DNA of 64,000 nt from Pythium myriotylum (taxonomy: Eukaryota > Oomycota > Peronosporomycetes > Pythiales > Pythiaceae). The notes beneath the pieces are model-generated. The model did not search any database, had not been told where the DNA came from, and was given only the letters and a program-made list of their open reading frames with translations. Of this stretch, positions 41,737-51,939 are shown piece after piece; position 1 is the stretch's first letter, and every line of letters begins with the position of its first letter. The position numbers were made by a program, and so were the translations under genes. Where the stretch lies: NCBI GenBank assembly GCA_023091665.1, contig JALJCQ010000011.1, forward strand, positions 434,001 to 498,000, written 5' to 3'.

Positions 41737-42472
41737 CTCCCCCTCAGCGCGTTGCCCATAGCCAAGGTTACAACTTTATCTATCTGCTGGGAAAAACTCC
41801 CCGGTGCGTACACACTCGGTGAGGGTAAAAACCAGCCTACCTTCTTCTCCGGCTACTCGAGACGAAGCTCGATCATTCCGATCCCACGCGTCAAGTCACA
41901 GTGCTTGTTACTCCCCAAGGACTTGGTGAAGAGGTCAGCTAGGTTCTTCTCCGAAGCGACTTGAGTGATCTCGAGTTGTTTTCCATTTAGGTCATGCATG
42001 AAAAAGAACTTTGGGTCGATGTGTTTGGTGCGATCACTCTTGATGTAGCCTTGTTGTACTTGCGCAACGCATGCCGCGTTGTCCTCGAAGATCCTGATAG
42101 GTCCTAGCTTCGTCTTGACTCCAAGGGCGCCACGAACGAACTTGAGGAATCGGCGCAACCAGATGCACTCACGACTCGCTTCATAAAGAGCGATAAGCTC
42201 TGACTGGTTGGTTGACGTGGCAGTTAGCGTCTGCTTCGTCGACTTCCACGAAATCGCAGCGTGCGAAGTCATGAACACATAGCCAGTCTGCGAGCGTGCC
42301 TTGTGTGGGTCGGAGAGGTAGTCTGCATCTGCGTATCCGCAGATGTCGTCGGTGACTAGATCACTGACGTGTACGCTCGTACCCTTGCGGTACAGTAAGC
42401 CGTACTTACGAGTCCGTGCCAGATATCTCAACACTTGCTTTACCCCAGACCAATGTCTTCTGGTCGGTTCCG
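41737..42472 (-). mobile_element. Truncated tandem copy of copia element 2
   Basis: This repeats 35783-36518 almost exactly (one T/C difference seen, at 35926 versus 41880). It encodes the last 190 or so residues of RNase H (stop at 41853) and breaks off at 42472 within pol. Together with the shared LTR this is the footprint of LTR-LTR recombination between two copies. Confidence 0.9.
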
Positions 42473-43841
42473 TTGTAGCGACGGTGGTAGAGAGGCTCCT
42501 GCTTCATTTTGTAGTCGATGATTATAAGAGCTTCGTTGCACACACTACTCTGAGCACAGCGACTGCGCATTTCATCCCGAGTTTCTTCGATACCTTCTGC
42601 TGGTTGATGATACGTAGACGGTGGCCAAGGTACAAATCTGCTTTCTCACTACAGTCCTTGACAACTGCAATGCTGGCCGGTGCAACTTTATGAACCGTCA
42701 ACAAGCCCGAGAGATGATCAAACACGCGGAAGACCGACCTGCACTCCTCGCACATCGGATGAAGAAAACCCGCAGATGCCTTCTTGTCCAGGTCGTACTG
42801 GGTCTGGTGCAATATGCACGCTTGAGCTGAGTCGTTCGTCAAACGATGATCGAATCCGTATTTCAAGTAGCCTACGCACCAATCCAATTGAGGAAGCACT
42901 TCCAGTTGGGCAGCTTCAGGCAGCACCCTCACTAGCTGGCGCAACGTATCGAAGGCGTCGTGCACAAAGAATCCGACGACATAGTCGATAGCCTTCCGCA
43001 CGCGCACATCTCCAGAGGTCAATGCAGTTGATATACGGTGGAAAGTAGAGAACGATACTGGCTTCTTACCAGCCCGGCGCCGAGTGACATCTTGGAGATA
43101 GTCCTCATAGATTGCAGTTCCGGTTCTCCTTCTTGTAGATTGCGGGGATTACTCGCACTGCGGAGCCAAGTTTCACTCGCTTGGTACCCCACGACTGGAA
43201 GGACACGTTCGTTGTTTTCAAAATGCACGCGACGGCGAACTCGATGTCATTCTCTTTGTATCGCTGCAAAGGCGCACTCGACACTCGCTAGCTGTAACCC
43301 CTCACGGAGGCTCTCTAGATCAATACGGGCATTGCGAAATGTCTTTGGTGCCTGAGCTCTGGAACATCTCCACGTAGTCGATGTATATCAGAGCGCTTTA
43401 GTGACGACAGACATGCGCCAAGTGTGCGCTTCTCAATGGACGACTTCTTCGCACTTGTGTAGCATTCAGCTACCGTTTGCTCCAGGCTCGTTGATCTCTC
43501 GCTCTCATTGAGCTCTGGCTCTCGCTGTACTCGACTCCACAACGCTGCTGCAGCGTCTTCACTTCCACCGCAGCGAATTTGACACACTCGCTGGGATATC
43601 GCAACGACAGTGTCGATGCAACTCTCTTTTCATTTGAATTCAAATCTCCAGACCACGTGTCAGGCACAGAGCGTTGATCACCTGGTGGCACATGCGCAAC
43701 CCAATGACCTAAGTCCTCACTCATGTCAAACGCGTTGAGCAAACCCCGAGGTGTTTCTAGCATTTCGAATCTCAATTTGGTCTCGACATGCACAGTGGTT
43801 GAGTATTTACCCTTCTCTGTTGGTATCGGTTTTGGAACCAA
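42473..43841 (-). pseudogene. Degenerate oomycete transposon-type gene
   Basis: Read on the minus strand in changing frames: a helical segment with YPSECVKFAAVEVKTL, then SFQSWGTKRVKLGSAVRVIPAIYKKENRN, AIYEDYLQDVTRRRAGKKP and STALTSGDVRVRKAIDYVVG. An open piece of about 150 residues follows, with CEEC, and a last shifted piece ends DYKMKQEPLYHRRYN, where the copia fragment begins. I recognise the style of a multi-copy oomycete transposon protein but not a named family. At least three frameshifts make it inactive; the junction at 42472/42473 cuts it. Confidence 0.5.
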
Positions 43842-44519
43842 AGGTGACTCGAACAGATCACCAGCTTAGTACACATTCGCTTTCCGATCTGGGGCTCTTC
43901 TCTTGTAGGACCATTTCTTGCCCCGTTGCCCTCGCTTTCGCTTGCCACCAACAAGTTCCGAGTCCTCCCAGGCCCAGAGGCGACGTTCATTTACTCCAGA
44001 CTCAGCCGTCAGTGGTGGCGCTGTAGCTCTTGCTGCTGCTCTTGTTGCTGGTGATGGCGCGACGGCTCTTGCGGGTGGTCTTGCTGCTGGTGGTGGTCGT
44101 GCGGCGGCTCCTGTTGGTGGTGACGGTGGTGGTGCTTGCGTAGCGCTGTGGCGCGGCGCTGCTCAACTTTGGTGTTGCTGGGACTCATTGCTCTGGGGGG
44201 GAGTTGTGTAATCCACAAATCGCCTAGCCCTAACAATGGTCATCTCGTGAATCCAATTCTGGTGTCTATTTTGGTTTCCGCCGTATGAGCCAAGAATGAC
44301 TGAAGCAGCTGCATTCACGACGCTGTATCTCGGGCGTGCTGAGGCGAATTCATACATGCAGGGGGTCAAAATGATCGCCAGGTGACGGCGCTCCTGCTGG
44401 TGTGCGATTTGGCGTAAGCAACAAAGATTTCGCTTTTTTGGTTTGAGACGATTCCAATTCTCTGTTCACTTGACTGAGAAATTGGGTCTAAAAAGAGTAT
44501 CGAATCTCCGCCGGCGAAG
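43842..44519. other. Low-complexity, His/Gln-coding repeat and spacer
   Basis: At 44010-44160 the minus strand would encode runs of His and Gln, from imperfect trinucleotide repeats. A short frame 44163-44369 (minus) precedes it and could be the start of the broken gene downstream. No domain recognised. Confidence 0.35.
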
Positions 44520-45473
44520 CTAGATGAAACGTACCAACGTACAGGTAAAGGGGCATATGGCCCGTATCATTGTCCGGTAGTTATCTGAGCAGCGCGACCT
44601 CGCTCGAACTTGGCCGTCGAGCCAAGCGCCCCATTCCGGATCCTGGCTGAAGCGCATGTTTTCTGTCAGATAGACGAGTCTTTGAATCTTACGATAGAGA
44701 TTGACACCACGCTTCTGCGCGGCAGTGAGAGGAGTGGTGCCGTTCCACCCCTTGAACAAGGGCAAGCCTTGCGCACAGCGGAGCTGACCGTGGTTGAACA
44801 TAAGAACAGTGAGTAGCCCGCCATAGTCGCGCTCTCGGTCCTCCTGAGCGTACTGCAAGGACTCTTTCCAGACCGCGGAAAGCCCTGTGTCAGTCATAGA
44901 CACTTCATCCGCGACGACACAGTGTACAGGAGCCCATTGCTGACGGAGGGAATCGGAGGGTGTTACAATGTTCGGCGGGACACTTTTGGCCTTGATGTCA
45001 AGGCGAACGGATGAGTGCATTGTCGAGCCTGTCAGACTCGCAGCCAATATCCCCGTAGACACAACCACGGCAAGCGCACGGGGATTCCCCCACGACGCAA
45101 CGAGAGCGCGTACAGCCGAAATAATCTGCTATTTTCCTGTCCCGTCTGCGCCGGTGACTATAACAGGACTGTCGTCAAAGCGAGAAGGATCCAAGTCGGG
45201 AATGGGAGCACCGAACATCTTTCCAAGCAGAGGAACTGCAATCAATGTGAATGCTAGATGCTACAGGCAGTTGAGACGGAAAGCAGCCGATACATCCCGG
45301 ATCGATGTAAGTGGTCCCAGGTCGTGGACGGGACGCCAACTGCTATCGAACCTTAGGCCCTGAACAGCTCTGCTTAACGCCTCAACAGTCACAATAGTCA
45401 AGTCTACGGAATACGCATCACAGTAAAGAGGGGCATACGAACGTTGTTTCCGTGGGTAATACAACCGCAACAT
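44520..45473 (-). pseudogene. Second PIF1-type helicase fragment, stop in Walker A
   Basis: On the minus strand the frame gives a P-loop, VTGADGTGK, but the next codon, which should be Ser/Thr, is TAG (about 45142). After it come QIISAVRALVASWG, motif Ia-like STGILAASLTGSTMHS, and motif II VVADEVSMT. An open 183-codon stretch continues to 44520. This is a Helitron/PIF1-type helicase related to, but distinct from, the one at 23.4-25.0 kb. Inactive because the nucleotide-binding loop is interrupted. Confidence 0.7.
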
Positions 45474-46056
45474 TCACCGGTGGCGCCGAGGAAGGAGTCG
45501 TAGAGGAGCACACTTTCGGGCCAGCTGCGGCAAAGACGAGGAGCGGGACTGACAACGCCGACGGCGACACCGGTTCCATCACACGCGACAGCGAATCGGG
45601 CGATGGGAGCGAGATTTAAAGCCTCACAGCGTCTCCAAGAAGCGTACCTGTCGCCCTACCGTCATTGCCATCGACCATTCACGAGAAGAGACGCAGAACG
45701 AATGCGCAGCTACATCCTTAGCGAACGCCAACTCAGACCGCAACCGCCCCGACACCAACACAACGGGTGACGGCGGCGTCGAGATCACTGGCTCGCGATC
45801 CATTGATGAGGTCATCGCAGAGGGGTTCCAGCTCGCATCGGCCAGCGAAGAGGTCATCGACCTCGTGTAGCGACAGCTTCCTACTAGCTTGAAACAGAAC
45901 TAAGTCAGAACAAAACATCTGCTTCTGTTCTGTCTTGCTTGCTCTGACGCACGGCCCGTCTCGCTTCACTCATTGACTCTGAGTAAGGTCGATTCACCGC
46001 CATCGTCAAGCACTTCTGTCGGCAGAGAATCTCAAGGCGACGAGCACCAACACAAC
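45474..46056. other. Spacer with coding-like plus-strand traces
   Basis: Plus-strand stretches 45470-45618 and about 45655-45870 read as acidic, Thr/Asp-rich peptide without domains and end at stops. They could be 5' exons of the methyltransferase gene that follows, but no splice pair proved convincing. Confidence 0.3.
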
Positions 46057-46728
46057 ATGGTCAGGACCACCCAACCTACCATCGAAGCCAACCCGCTCTC
46101 AGTGTCGGACTCTGACCGCGTGGTTGCAGAGATATTTGCTGGGATCGCCAAGTCTGACGTCCGTCAAGCTGGCGGCTGCACGGAGCTCAATGTTGGCGAG
46201 TTGGCGACAGATGGAGTGACGAACTTGGTTGATCGATGCCAACTCCGTCAACAAGATGTCTTCCTCGACGTCGGCTCAGGTGTCGGGAACGTGATTGCTC
46301 AAGTTGCCCTTCAAACGGCGGCGGATCGAGCGATTGGAATTGAGATCCGCAAGGATATCGCGTCCCTTGGGTCACTGGCAATTTTCGAGGCGACGGCGCA
46401 GTACCCGCGTCTCTCACGAGCAAGTAACCACCAGGGCGACGTCTTGCAGCTTGCCGAGGATTGGTCGGAGGTACTCGATGCCACGGTGCTGTACGCAAAC
46501 AATTGGCTCTTCACGCAGGAAGCCAGCCATGCTGTGCATCACTTATGCTGTGTCTTGCCAGGCTTGCGCATGGTTGTGCTTGGCGCGCGAGCTTGTCCAC
46601 GGCATCGAAATCGATGCATGCGAGAGTTTTGTTTGATGTGGCGCGAAGAGGCTGAGACTCTCAGTGTTCAGACTGAGTACAAACGTAGTCGAGTAGTCTT
46701 GTACGTCTACACAAGACCAACAGAGTAG
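46057..46728 (+). CDS. DOT1-like SAM-dependent histone methyltransferase
   Basis: 223 residues from the first ATG (46057); the frame is open 28 codons further upstream without an ATG. Motif I, DVFLDVGSGVGNVIAQVAL (about 68-86), is the AdoMet-binding loop, followed by the acidic strand IGIEIRKDIA. LYANNWLF matches the DOT1 NN[WF]xF motif and LPGLRMVVLGARA follows, as in the DOT1 fold. DOT1 enzymes methylate histone H3 lysine 79. This copy is only the compact catalytic core, without the long extensions of animal DOT1L. The C-terminal beta strands (VQTEYKRSRVVLYVYTR) complete the fold. It sits alone among transposon relics and converges on the next gene with 66 bp between stops. Confidence 0.8.
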   Translation: MVRTTQPTIEANPLSVSDSDRVVAEIFAGIAKSDVRQAGGCTELNVGELATDGVTNLVDRCQLRQQDVFLDVGSGVGNVIAQVALQTAADRAIGIEIRKDIASLGSLAIFEATAQYPRLSRASNHQGDVLQLAEDWSEVLDATVLYANNWLFTQEASHAVHHLCCVLPGLRMVVLGARACPRHRNRCMREFCLMWREEAETLSVQTEYKRSRVVLYVYTRPTE

Positions 46729-46794
46729 GGAGGGCAGAAATGAAGTAAATGAAGTGCATTACGAGATCAAATTCACGTCGCAGGAGCGACCGCA

Positions 46795-47802
46795 CTAGTT
46801 GTAGCGATGGGCATCTTCCGTAAGGAAATCCCATGCGTTGAACGTTGGGAAGGCGTCCACGTGCTCTGAGAGTTGCGCAGCTTGGAATTCTTGGAAGTTG
46901 GCGGGCAGCCTCGCGCGATCATACTCAGCGCAGTGTGTATATGCGTCGGCAAGGTTGACCGGCACAAAATGGAAGCCTTGCTGGCTGCGGAAGACGTCGT
47001 CGCTTGAACAGATCAGGGTCTGGAGTCGCCGAGCTTGGGCGTACACCTTCGTCTGCAAAGCAAATGTCGTCTTGCCGCATCCCGGGAGACCGCGAAGAAC
47101 GAAGACGAGGCTCTGGAGCGCATCCCACCCAGTCGCACCCGCCCGCAACGTCGCGAAAGCGTCAACCCGTTCTCGTATCAACTCGAAGAACATGAGCAGC
47201 ATCGGATGGGTTCGCTCCAGGACTTGATCATCTTGCGCGGCGAAAATATCGCGGCGGATGGCGACCGTGTAGTGTGCAGCGTAAGCTTCGTTGTCCTGAT
47301 AGAACAACTGGAGTCGCCTGCGCATCGTTGACTCAGGAATGTCGTGCCACGAGCGAGCGAGGAGGTCTTGAACGTCGAGATTTCCCTCGAAACTGACGCG
47401 ACAGAATGCGTGGTAGCCCTCTCGTGCCAGCAACACGTATCTGTTCCACTCTGAGTACGTCACGTAGGTGTTGTCGATTATCACGATCGGAACACGTCGA
47501 ATCAGCGCCTGAAAACACTCCGCTTGGCAACGCGCATGCGCTTCCCCGAGCCTGGTCGAATCATATCTGTAACCGTGGTGAGTGATGAAATATGTGTCTG
47601 CGCTGCAGATCTGGGCCTCGAGCCCAATCGATTCGGCGTAAAGCTTGAGGAAAACTGCGAACGTTGACTTCCCGCACCCTTGTAGCCCACGGAGGATGAC
47701 GACGAGGCTTCGATGATCGCGAGTGCGGATGCGCTCGTCGCTGAACTTATCGACGATCATGCGGACCTCCTCGGGGAGCATGCGGACGATCGGGTGCTCC
47801 AT
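46795..47802 (-). CDS. Tandem P-loop kinase-like protein (AAA_33/N4BP2 type)
   Basis: 335 residues from the first ATG (47802); the frame runs 21 codons further up without ATG. Two repeats of the same P-loop module are visible. Repeat 1 (about 33-180): VVILRGLQGCGKST, then ICSADTYF, GYRYDSTRLGEAHARC, and the Walker-B-like VIIDNTYVTYSEW. Repeat 2 (from about 232): VFVLRGLPGCGKTT, then ICSSDDVF and GFHFVPVNLADAYTHC, but no DNT strand, so it is cut short. The order P-loop, CSAD-F, Y--L--AH--C, DNT is that of AAA_33/N4BP2-like polynucleotide-kinase-type domains. Repeat 1 has a complete set of motifs; repeat 2 is probably not catalytic. A role in RNA or nucleotide phosphorylation is possible. Confidence 0.7.
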   Translation of the reverse strand: MEHPIVRMLPEEVRMIVDKFSDERIRTRDHRSLVVILRGLQGCGKSTFAVFLKLYAESIGLEAQICSADTYFITHHGYRYDSTRLGEAHARCQAECFQALIRRVPIVIIDNTYVTYSEWNRYVLLAREGYHAFCRVSFEGNLDVQDLLARSWHDIPESTMRRRLQLFYQDNEAYAAHYTVAIRRDIFAAQDDQVLERTHPMLLMFFELIRERVDAFATLRAGATGWDALQSLVFVLRGLPGCGKTTFALQTKVYAQARRLQTLICSSDDVFRSQQGFHFVPVNLADAYTHCAEYDRARLPANFQEFQAAQLSEHVDAFPTFNAWDFLTEDAHRYN

Positions 47803-48785
47803 GATTGTGAGACCAAGAGCAACTGTGGCACGAGAGCGAGAAAACTCGTGCTTGATGGGAATCAATGGCAGCTTGAGCGGGACAGGACGTTAGCATGCAT
47901 CAACCAACGATGAGAATCACGTTTACTTACACATTCGTTGCACGCGCATTGTGTTGTCTTGGAGGCGTTTGCTGTTGCTGTTGAGATGGCGGAGCGGAGC
48001 AGAGCGAAGTCGAATGGCTAGGAGGAGGTGGAGAACTGGTTGAGTGGGCCACGATGAATATGTGGCAACGAGCTCGCTCATCATGTGATGATGAGGGATG
48101 GACAGTCGCGAAGACTAGCTTTGAAACTTTCCTGAAAAACAACGGCGTTCAATTGAGTGGTGTCGGAAAGCAACGGCACTTGATGCAGCTATTTCCCCAA
48201 TCGTTGCTTGACCCCACATTTTTCTCCAATCAACATCGACAAGTCAAACGGGCAAATATTGCACGATAGAGGGATGGGACGGTAAAAATTTATCCACTTT
48301 TGGGTTGAGCGAACAGCCCAATTTTTCGAATGCGTGATATGGAAAGACAAAATTATGGGTGCGGGAATGGCGAACGGGCAAATTTTGCACGATCTATAAA
48401 TATTATACTTGAAATTTGTATTGATACACTTCCTATTGTTCAGCTCGCGTTCGCGAAAGGGTTAACGGAAGATATGACGACAACCACTTGGAGATACCCG
48501 CAGGGATCTATCCCCAATTTGAAGGCATTGTTGCACTGGTCGCACCGTCGAGGAGGTCATGTTGGTGGTCCTGAGCGGTGCCTTCTGAACGCGCAACACT
48601 GGTTTGACACGTCGAACCACATGTTAAGGTGATAGCTGTGCGAAAATTTGCAATGTGGGCATCGTGCATATTTGGGAGGGTCAGGAACACGCAGAGACAC
48701 TAGGGATCATTTCGTGCGGTGTGGAGATACCCGTCGCACAGCGTCAGCGGATCCCCCCTAAAGCAGACGAAACAGTTTTTCTCGC
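47803..48785. other. Spacer with one end of a piggyBac-type element
   Basis: CGGGCAAAT-TTGCACGAT words occur at 48249-48267 and 48375-48393, and GCGAAAGGGTTAA (48453-48465) equals the outer end of the MITE at 34666-35007. No matching left end was seen, so this is a truncated or diverged relative. No gene. Confidence 0.4.
48453..48465. repeat. piggyBac-type terminal repeat end
   Basis: GCGAAAGGGTTAA, the same end with TTAA as in the complete MITE. Confidence 0.5.
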
Positions 48786-49271
48786 TCAAGCTTGGAAATG
48801 ATTGCCTTGACACGTAAGATAGTCAGATCGGCGTGCGGGGTGGGGGAGTACCGTCTCGTGCACAGTCACTTGTGTGATGAGCTCACGCCACCATTGTCGC
48901 CGCCTCTGCTCCCCGACGCAAATTTCCTCCCTTTTCACGTATCCAGGGTGAGATCTTGCAAAGTTTGATACTTCGTCTCCTTCGTTGAAGTCGCTATCGC
49001 TCCTTGACAAGTCTGAGTCGGGACTATGCAGCAGCACGGCAAGATCGGGGTCGTGGTCCTCACAACTGTCGTTGCTGGACCGGACTTCGTAGATGTCAGG
49101 GATGTTATGGCTTGGCTCGTCGGTACTTGGAGCTGGCCTTTCCACTTCCTCGTCGCTTGCGTGATGCTGAGTGGACACAGGCGGTGTCGGTTCTGGCCGG
49201 AATTTTCCCTTGCAAATTGTTAGCGCGTACCACTCGGGGATTTTTGTCAAGATCGAACTTGAAGAACTCAA
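48786..49271 (-). pseudogene. Acidic coding-like fragment, unknown
   Basis: A minus-strand open stretch of 161 codons without an ATG near its start. It has an acidic Ser/Asp-rich middle (DSDLSRSDSDFNEGDE) and a basic end (RRRQWWREL). Acidic N-termini of this kind occur in piggyBac-type transposases, and a piggyBac end lies nearby, but no catalytic part is present. Probably a relic. Confidence 0.3.
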
Positions 49272-49379
49272 CGTCAGTCAATTGAGAAGATTAGGGTTTA
49301 GGGTTTTTCCTCGAATTCACGAAGTCTTCCGCTGCAACGGCTGGAAATACAACAGGCTCCAGCCTCCAACTTTTCGTCG

Positions 49380-49610
49380 CTCGACCCCAAGAAGAACAAG
49401 CACAAGTTGCCAGCCAACGCCGATTTGTTATTCCGTCTGCAACACAATGCATTGCGTCTCGGTTATCGACGCCGGCATCTACTGACCAGCGCACAAACTT
49501 ACTCCTTCGGTTGTTCGGACAAGGAAACGCCGCAACATTTGTTTTGGACGTGTGACTTCCGCGAATTCCCCACGGGACCTATGGCTGTAAAAATTCCGGA
49601 TGACATATGA
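49380..49610 (+). pseudogene. LINE reverse-transcriptase 3' end, relic
   Basis: A short plus-strand frame reads ADLLFRLQHNALRLGYRR, then C-x-DKETPQHLFWTC. This matches the C-terminal zinc-finger region (zf-RVT type) of LINE ORF2 proteins, C---E--xHxxW-C. No reverse-transcriptase core lies upstream, as expected for a heavily truncated remnant. Confidence 0.5.
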
Positions 49611-51143
49611 CGATGACTTCACCTGGGAACAACTGCAATTTTTTTTTACTAATCTCACAGCCAAGGCGGATGCAAAGCAAGCCCACGATTATCCATTGTA
49701 TTTGCTACTGCACTTTGTTCGCGTGACATGACTCCTCGACGCTCTGGGCTTTTCAAACCGTCAAGACGAAGAGGGCTCACACTGAAATCACCAAGCCCCC
49801 TCCCCTACACCACAATATTCGGAATTCTTGCTGCCAGCAATGGTGCGCTGTATTACCCAGTATTACAAGAGAGTGATAATCTCCCGGGAAGCATTACTCC
49901 TAGCATTTCGGTATATACTCCAGTCAAGTCAAGGAGTTGATTGCAACTCATGGCAACTAAATTACGCCCTATACATGTTTAGCTAGAAAAGCAGATTGAG
50001 AAGTCACACACCCTAAATTTAAGCGTAATAGAATTTATTTATCTGGCGTAGAAACAGCGGATGTCGAGTACGGTGGTTAGTCGGGTGGGGTTGGAGGTGG
50101 CGAGTCCGGTAAGGTTGGAGGTGGTGAGTCGGGTGGAGATGGAGGTGGTGGCCAAAGCGGCGTTAAATCCAGGGACGCAGATGACGGCTAGGATGATGGC
50201 TGATTGGTTATTTTTATTGCGTCATTGGGCCCACCACGACGTCAGGAACGCCTTCAAACGCCTGATCATCAGCCTTGGTTGCCGATCGACTTCTCTCTCG
50301 ATTTCGCTCGGGCCGTTCCTGAGCTCGACGAAGCGCGGCGTCCGGATCGCGATTGTTGACGCGGACCAGGCCCCGTTGATGCTTCGCCATACTGCCCTTG
50401 ACGTCGCGACGGCAGAGGGACATGTACGCCGCCCGTCGATCGGCTTCCAGGTGGCGTTCTTGACGCGATAGTGTTAGTTGTCGATCCTGGTAAATCACCT
50501 GTGTCACAGTTCGTGCATTTTTATAGCCACCCTCATTAGTAGATGTAGGCCATTCTCATTCGAGCGATATTTTACTTACACTTGCTGTCATTCCAGACGG
50601 TTGCTCGAGTAGTTGCTTGTGGTGCCTCAGTTGGAGAAGTGGTGTGGCTGACTTGAGCCTATTGAATTCTGGTTACGAGCTTGCCAAAATGGACTTTTCT
50701 GTCACAAGCAACACGATCGCCCATGAGGCACCAGAAATGTTGCAACCCTAACCCTAAATGACCATGCCTGGGGCTGTCACTTTTATGAAGTTTCATAGAG
50801 ATTGAAGTGTCAAGGTTGCTCACGACGAGAGAAGTACTGCTTCATTTGACAGCCTTGCTGTCAATTCGTCTGCTTTCAATGGTCGAAGGAGAGGTGGCTA
50901 GTGAGGTGGTCAAAGCTGACTCATCGATGGTTATAATATGTCTTGTACACTAGATTCTTGACCACAGGCTTTGCAAGAAACTAGTGGCGGCTCAAAGGAC
51001 TTCTTTACGTTTCCAACTTTCGGCTGTTTTCGAGCAACTGGTAGAATTGGCATCAGTTGAAGCAATCCGTGCGTATGGTATTTACTAAATTTGGTACAGA
51101 GCTCGTAACGGAACCATAAGAAAGAGAACTCCAGCAAGAAACA
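49611..51143. other. Spacer with weak coding traces
   Basis: A GGTGG/GGAG-rich minisatellite-like stretch lies at about 50080-50155. A minus-strand Arg-rich open stretch (50507-50214) has no ATG at its start and no domain. An AACCCTAACCCTAAA telomere-like word is at 50744-50758. No gene is supported. Confidence 0.35.
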
Positions 51144-51395
51144 TAACACCGTCCCCGATCGCAGGCTGAGGGCCTTGCGGCACTCCGTCTTGTTACAGCG
51201 CCAGAGGCGCCGGTTCTTGTCGACCCTCATGGGGCCTGTGCACGACGGGCAGGCCATTGAGGCGGGCAGCAAGCCGACCTCCATGCACCACGCGATCACA
51301 GCGTCATCCGAGGCCTGTGTGCACACGTTCATGACGAGATCGTGTGCGCACAGGCCCATGTTGGCCACCCGGTACTCGTACGTGCACGGCTCCAT
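51144..51395 (-). pseudogene. Merlin/ISXO2-type transposase, N-terminal fragment
   Basis: It begins at ATG 51395 (MEPCTYEYR) and aligns with the N-terminus of the transposase at 28788: a Met-Asp/Glu start, H--VM-VC, a-amlIGLlP, a zinc ribbon CPSCTGPMR...CNKTEC and SGTV. Homology ends after about 84 residues, where the sequence changes to unrelated peptide; the catalytic domain is absent. A truncated second copy of a diverged family member. Confidence 0.7.
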
Positions 51396-51696
51396 GTGGA
51401 CTGTTACTTCGCTTGATGGTCGATTTTTGTGTGACTGTCTGGAGGGAAGGGAGGGACTTTGGGCGGGAGGAATTTGGGCGGCAAAGGGGGTTGTTTGAAC
51501 TCGACCCCGGTACACTACATGTTCTACTAAGTACATATCAGTTGTGGACTGTTAAGGAAGGAGAGCCGTCGTTCGCCGCGTAAGAAACAGCGAGGTCGGA
51601 TGAGAGCTGGTGGTTCTCGTCTACAATCTGGCAGTTCTCGTCTACGAGCTGGTGGTCGCCTCTTGAGAACGCCGGAGTTCACGCTCTTAACTCTAG

Positions 51697-51765
51697 AGTT
51701 TAGGGGTTGTTTGGATATTAGGGTTATTTTTGGATATCTAGGGCTAAGGTTTAGGGTTAAGGTTG
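51697..51765. repeat. Degenerate telomere-like TTTAGGG repeats
   Basis: Several imperfect TTAGGG/TTTAGGG units, including GTTTAGGGGTTG, ATTAGGGTT and GGTTTAGGGTTAAGG. Confidence 0.5.
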
Positions 51766-51939
51766 TCGCGCTCCCTCTCTTCTGACTAAATGGAACCCTC
51801 GTGGCGGGTGGAAATTGGCTCACTCATGGTAGTGTCATCGCATGCATTGTTGATAGTGGTGGGATCGATATCGATATCCGTGTAGGGGGATTATTTGCCT
51901 TGAACACCAACAGAAGATCATTACTTTCTGTCCTCGGAC

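Noticed and set aside
43918..44211. Gly/Ala-rich plus-strand frame
   Set aside because: Produced by an imperfect trinucleotide repeat; equally open as His/Gln on the other strand; no domain.
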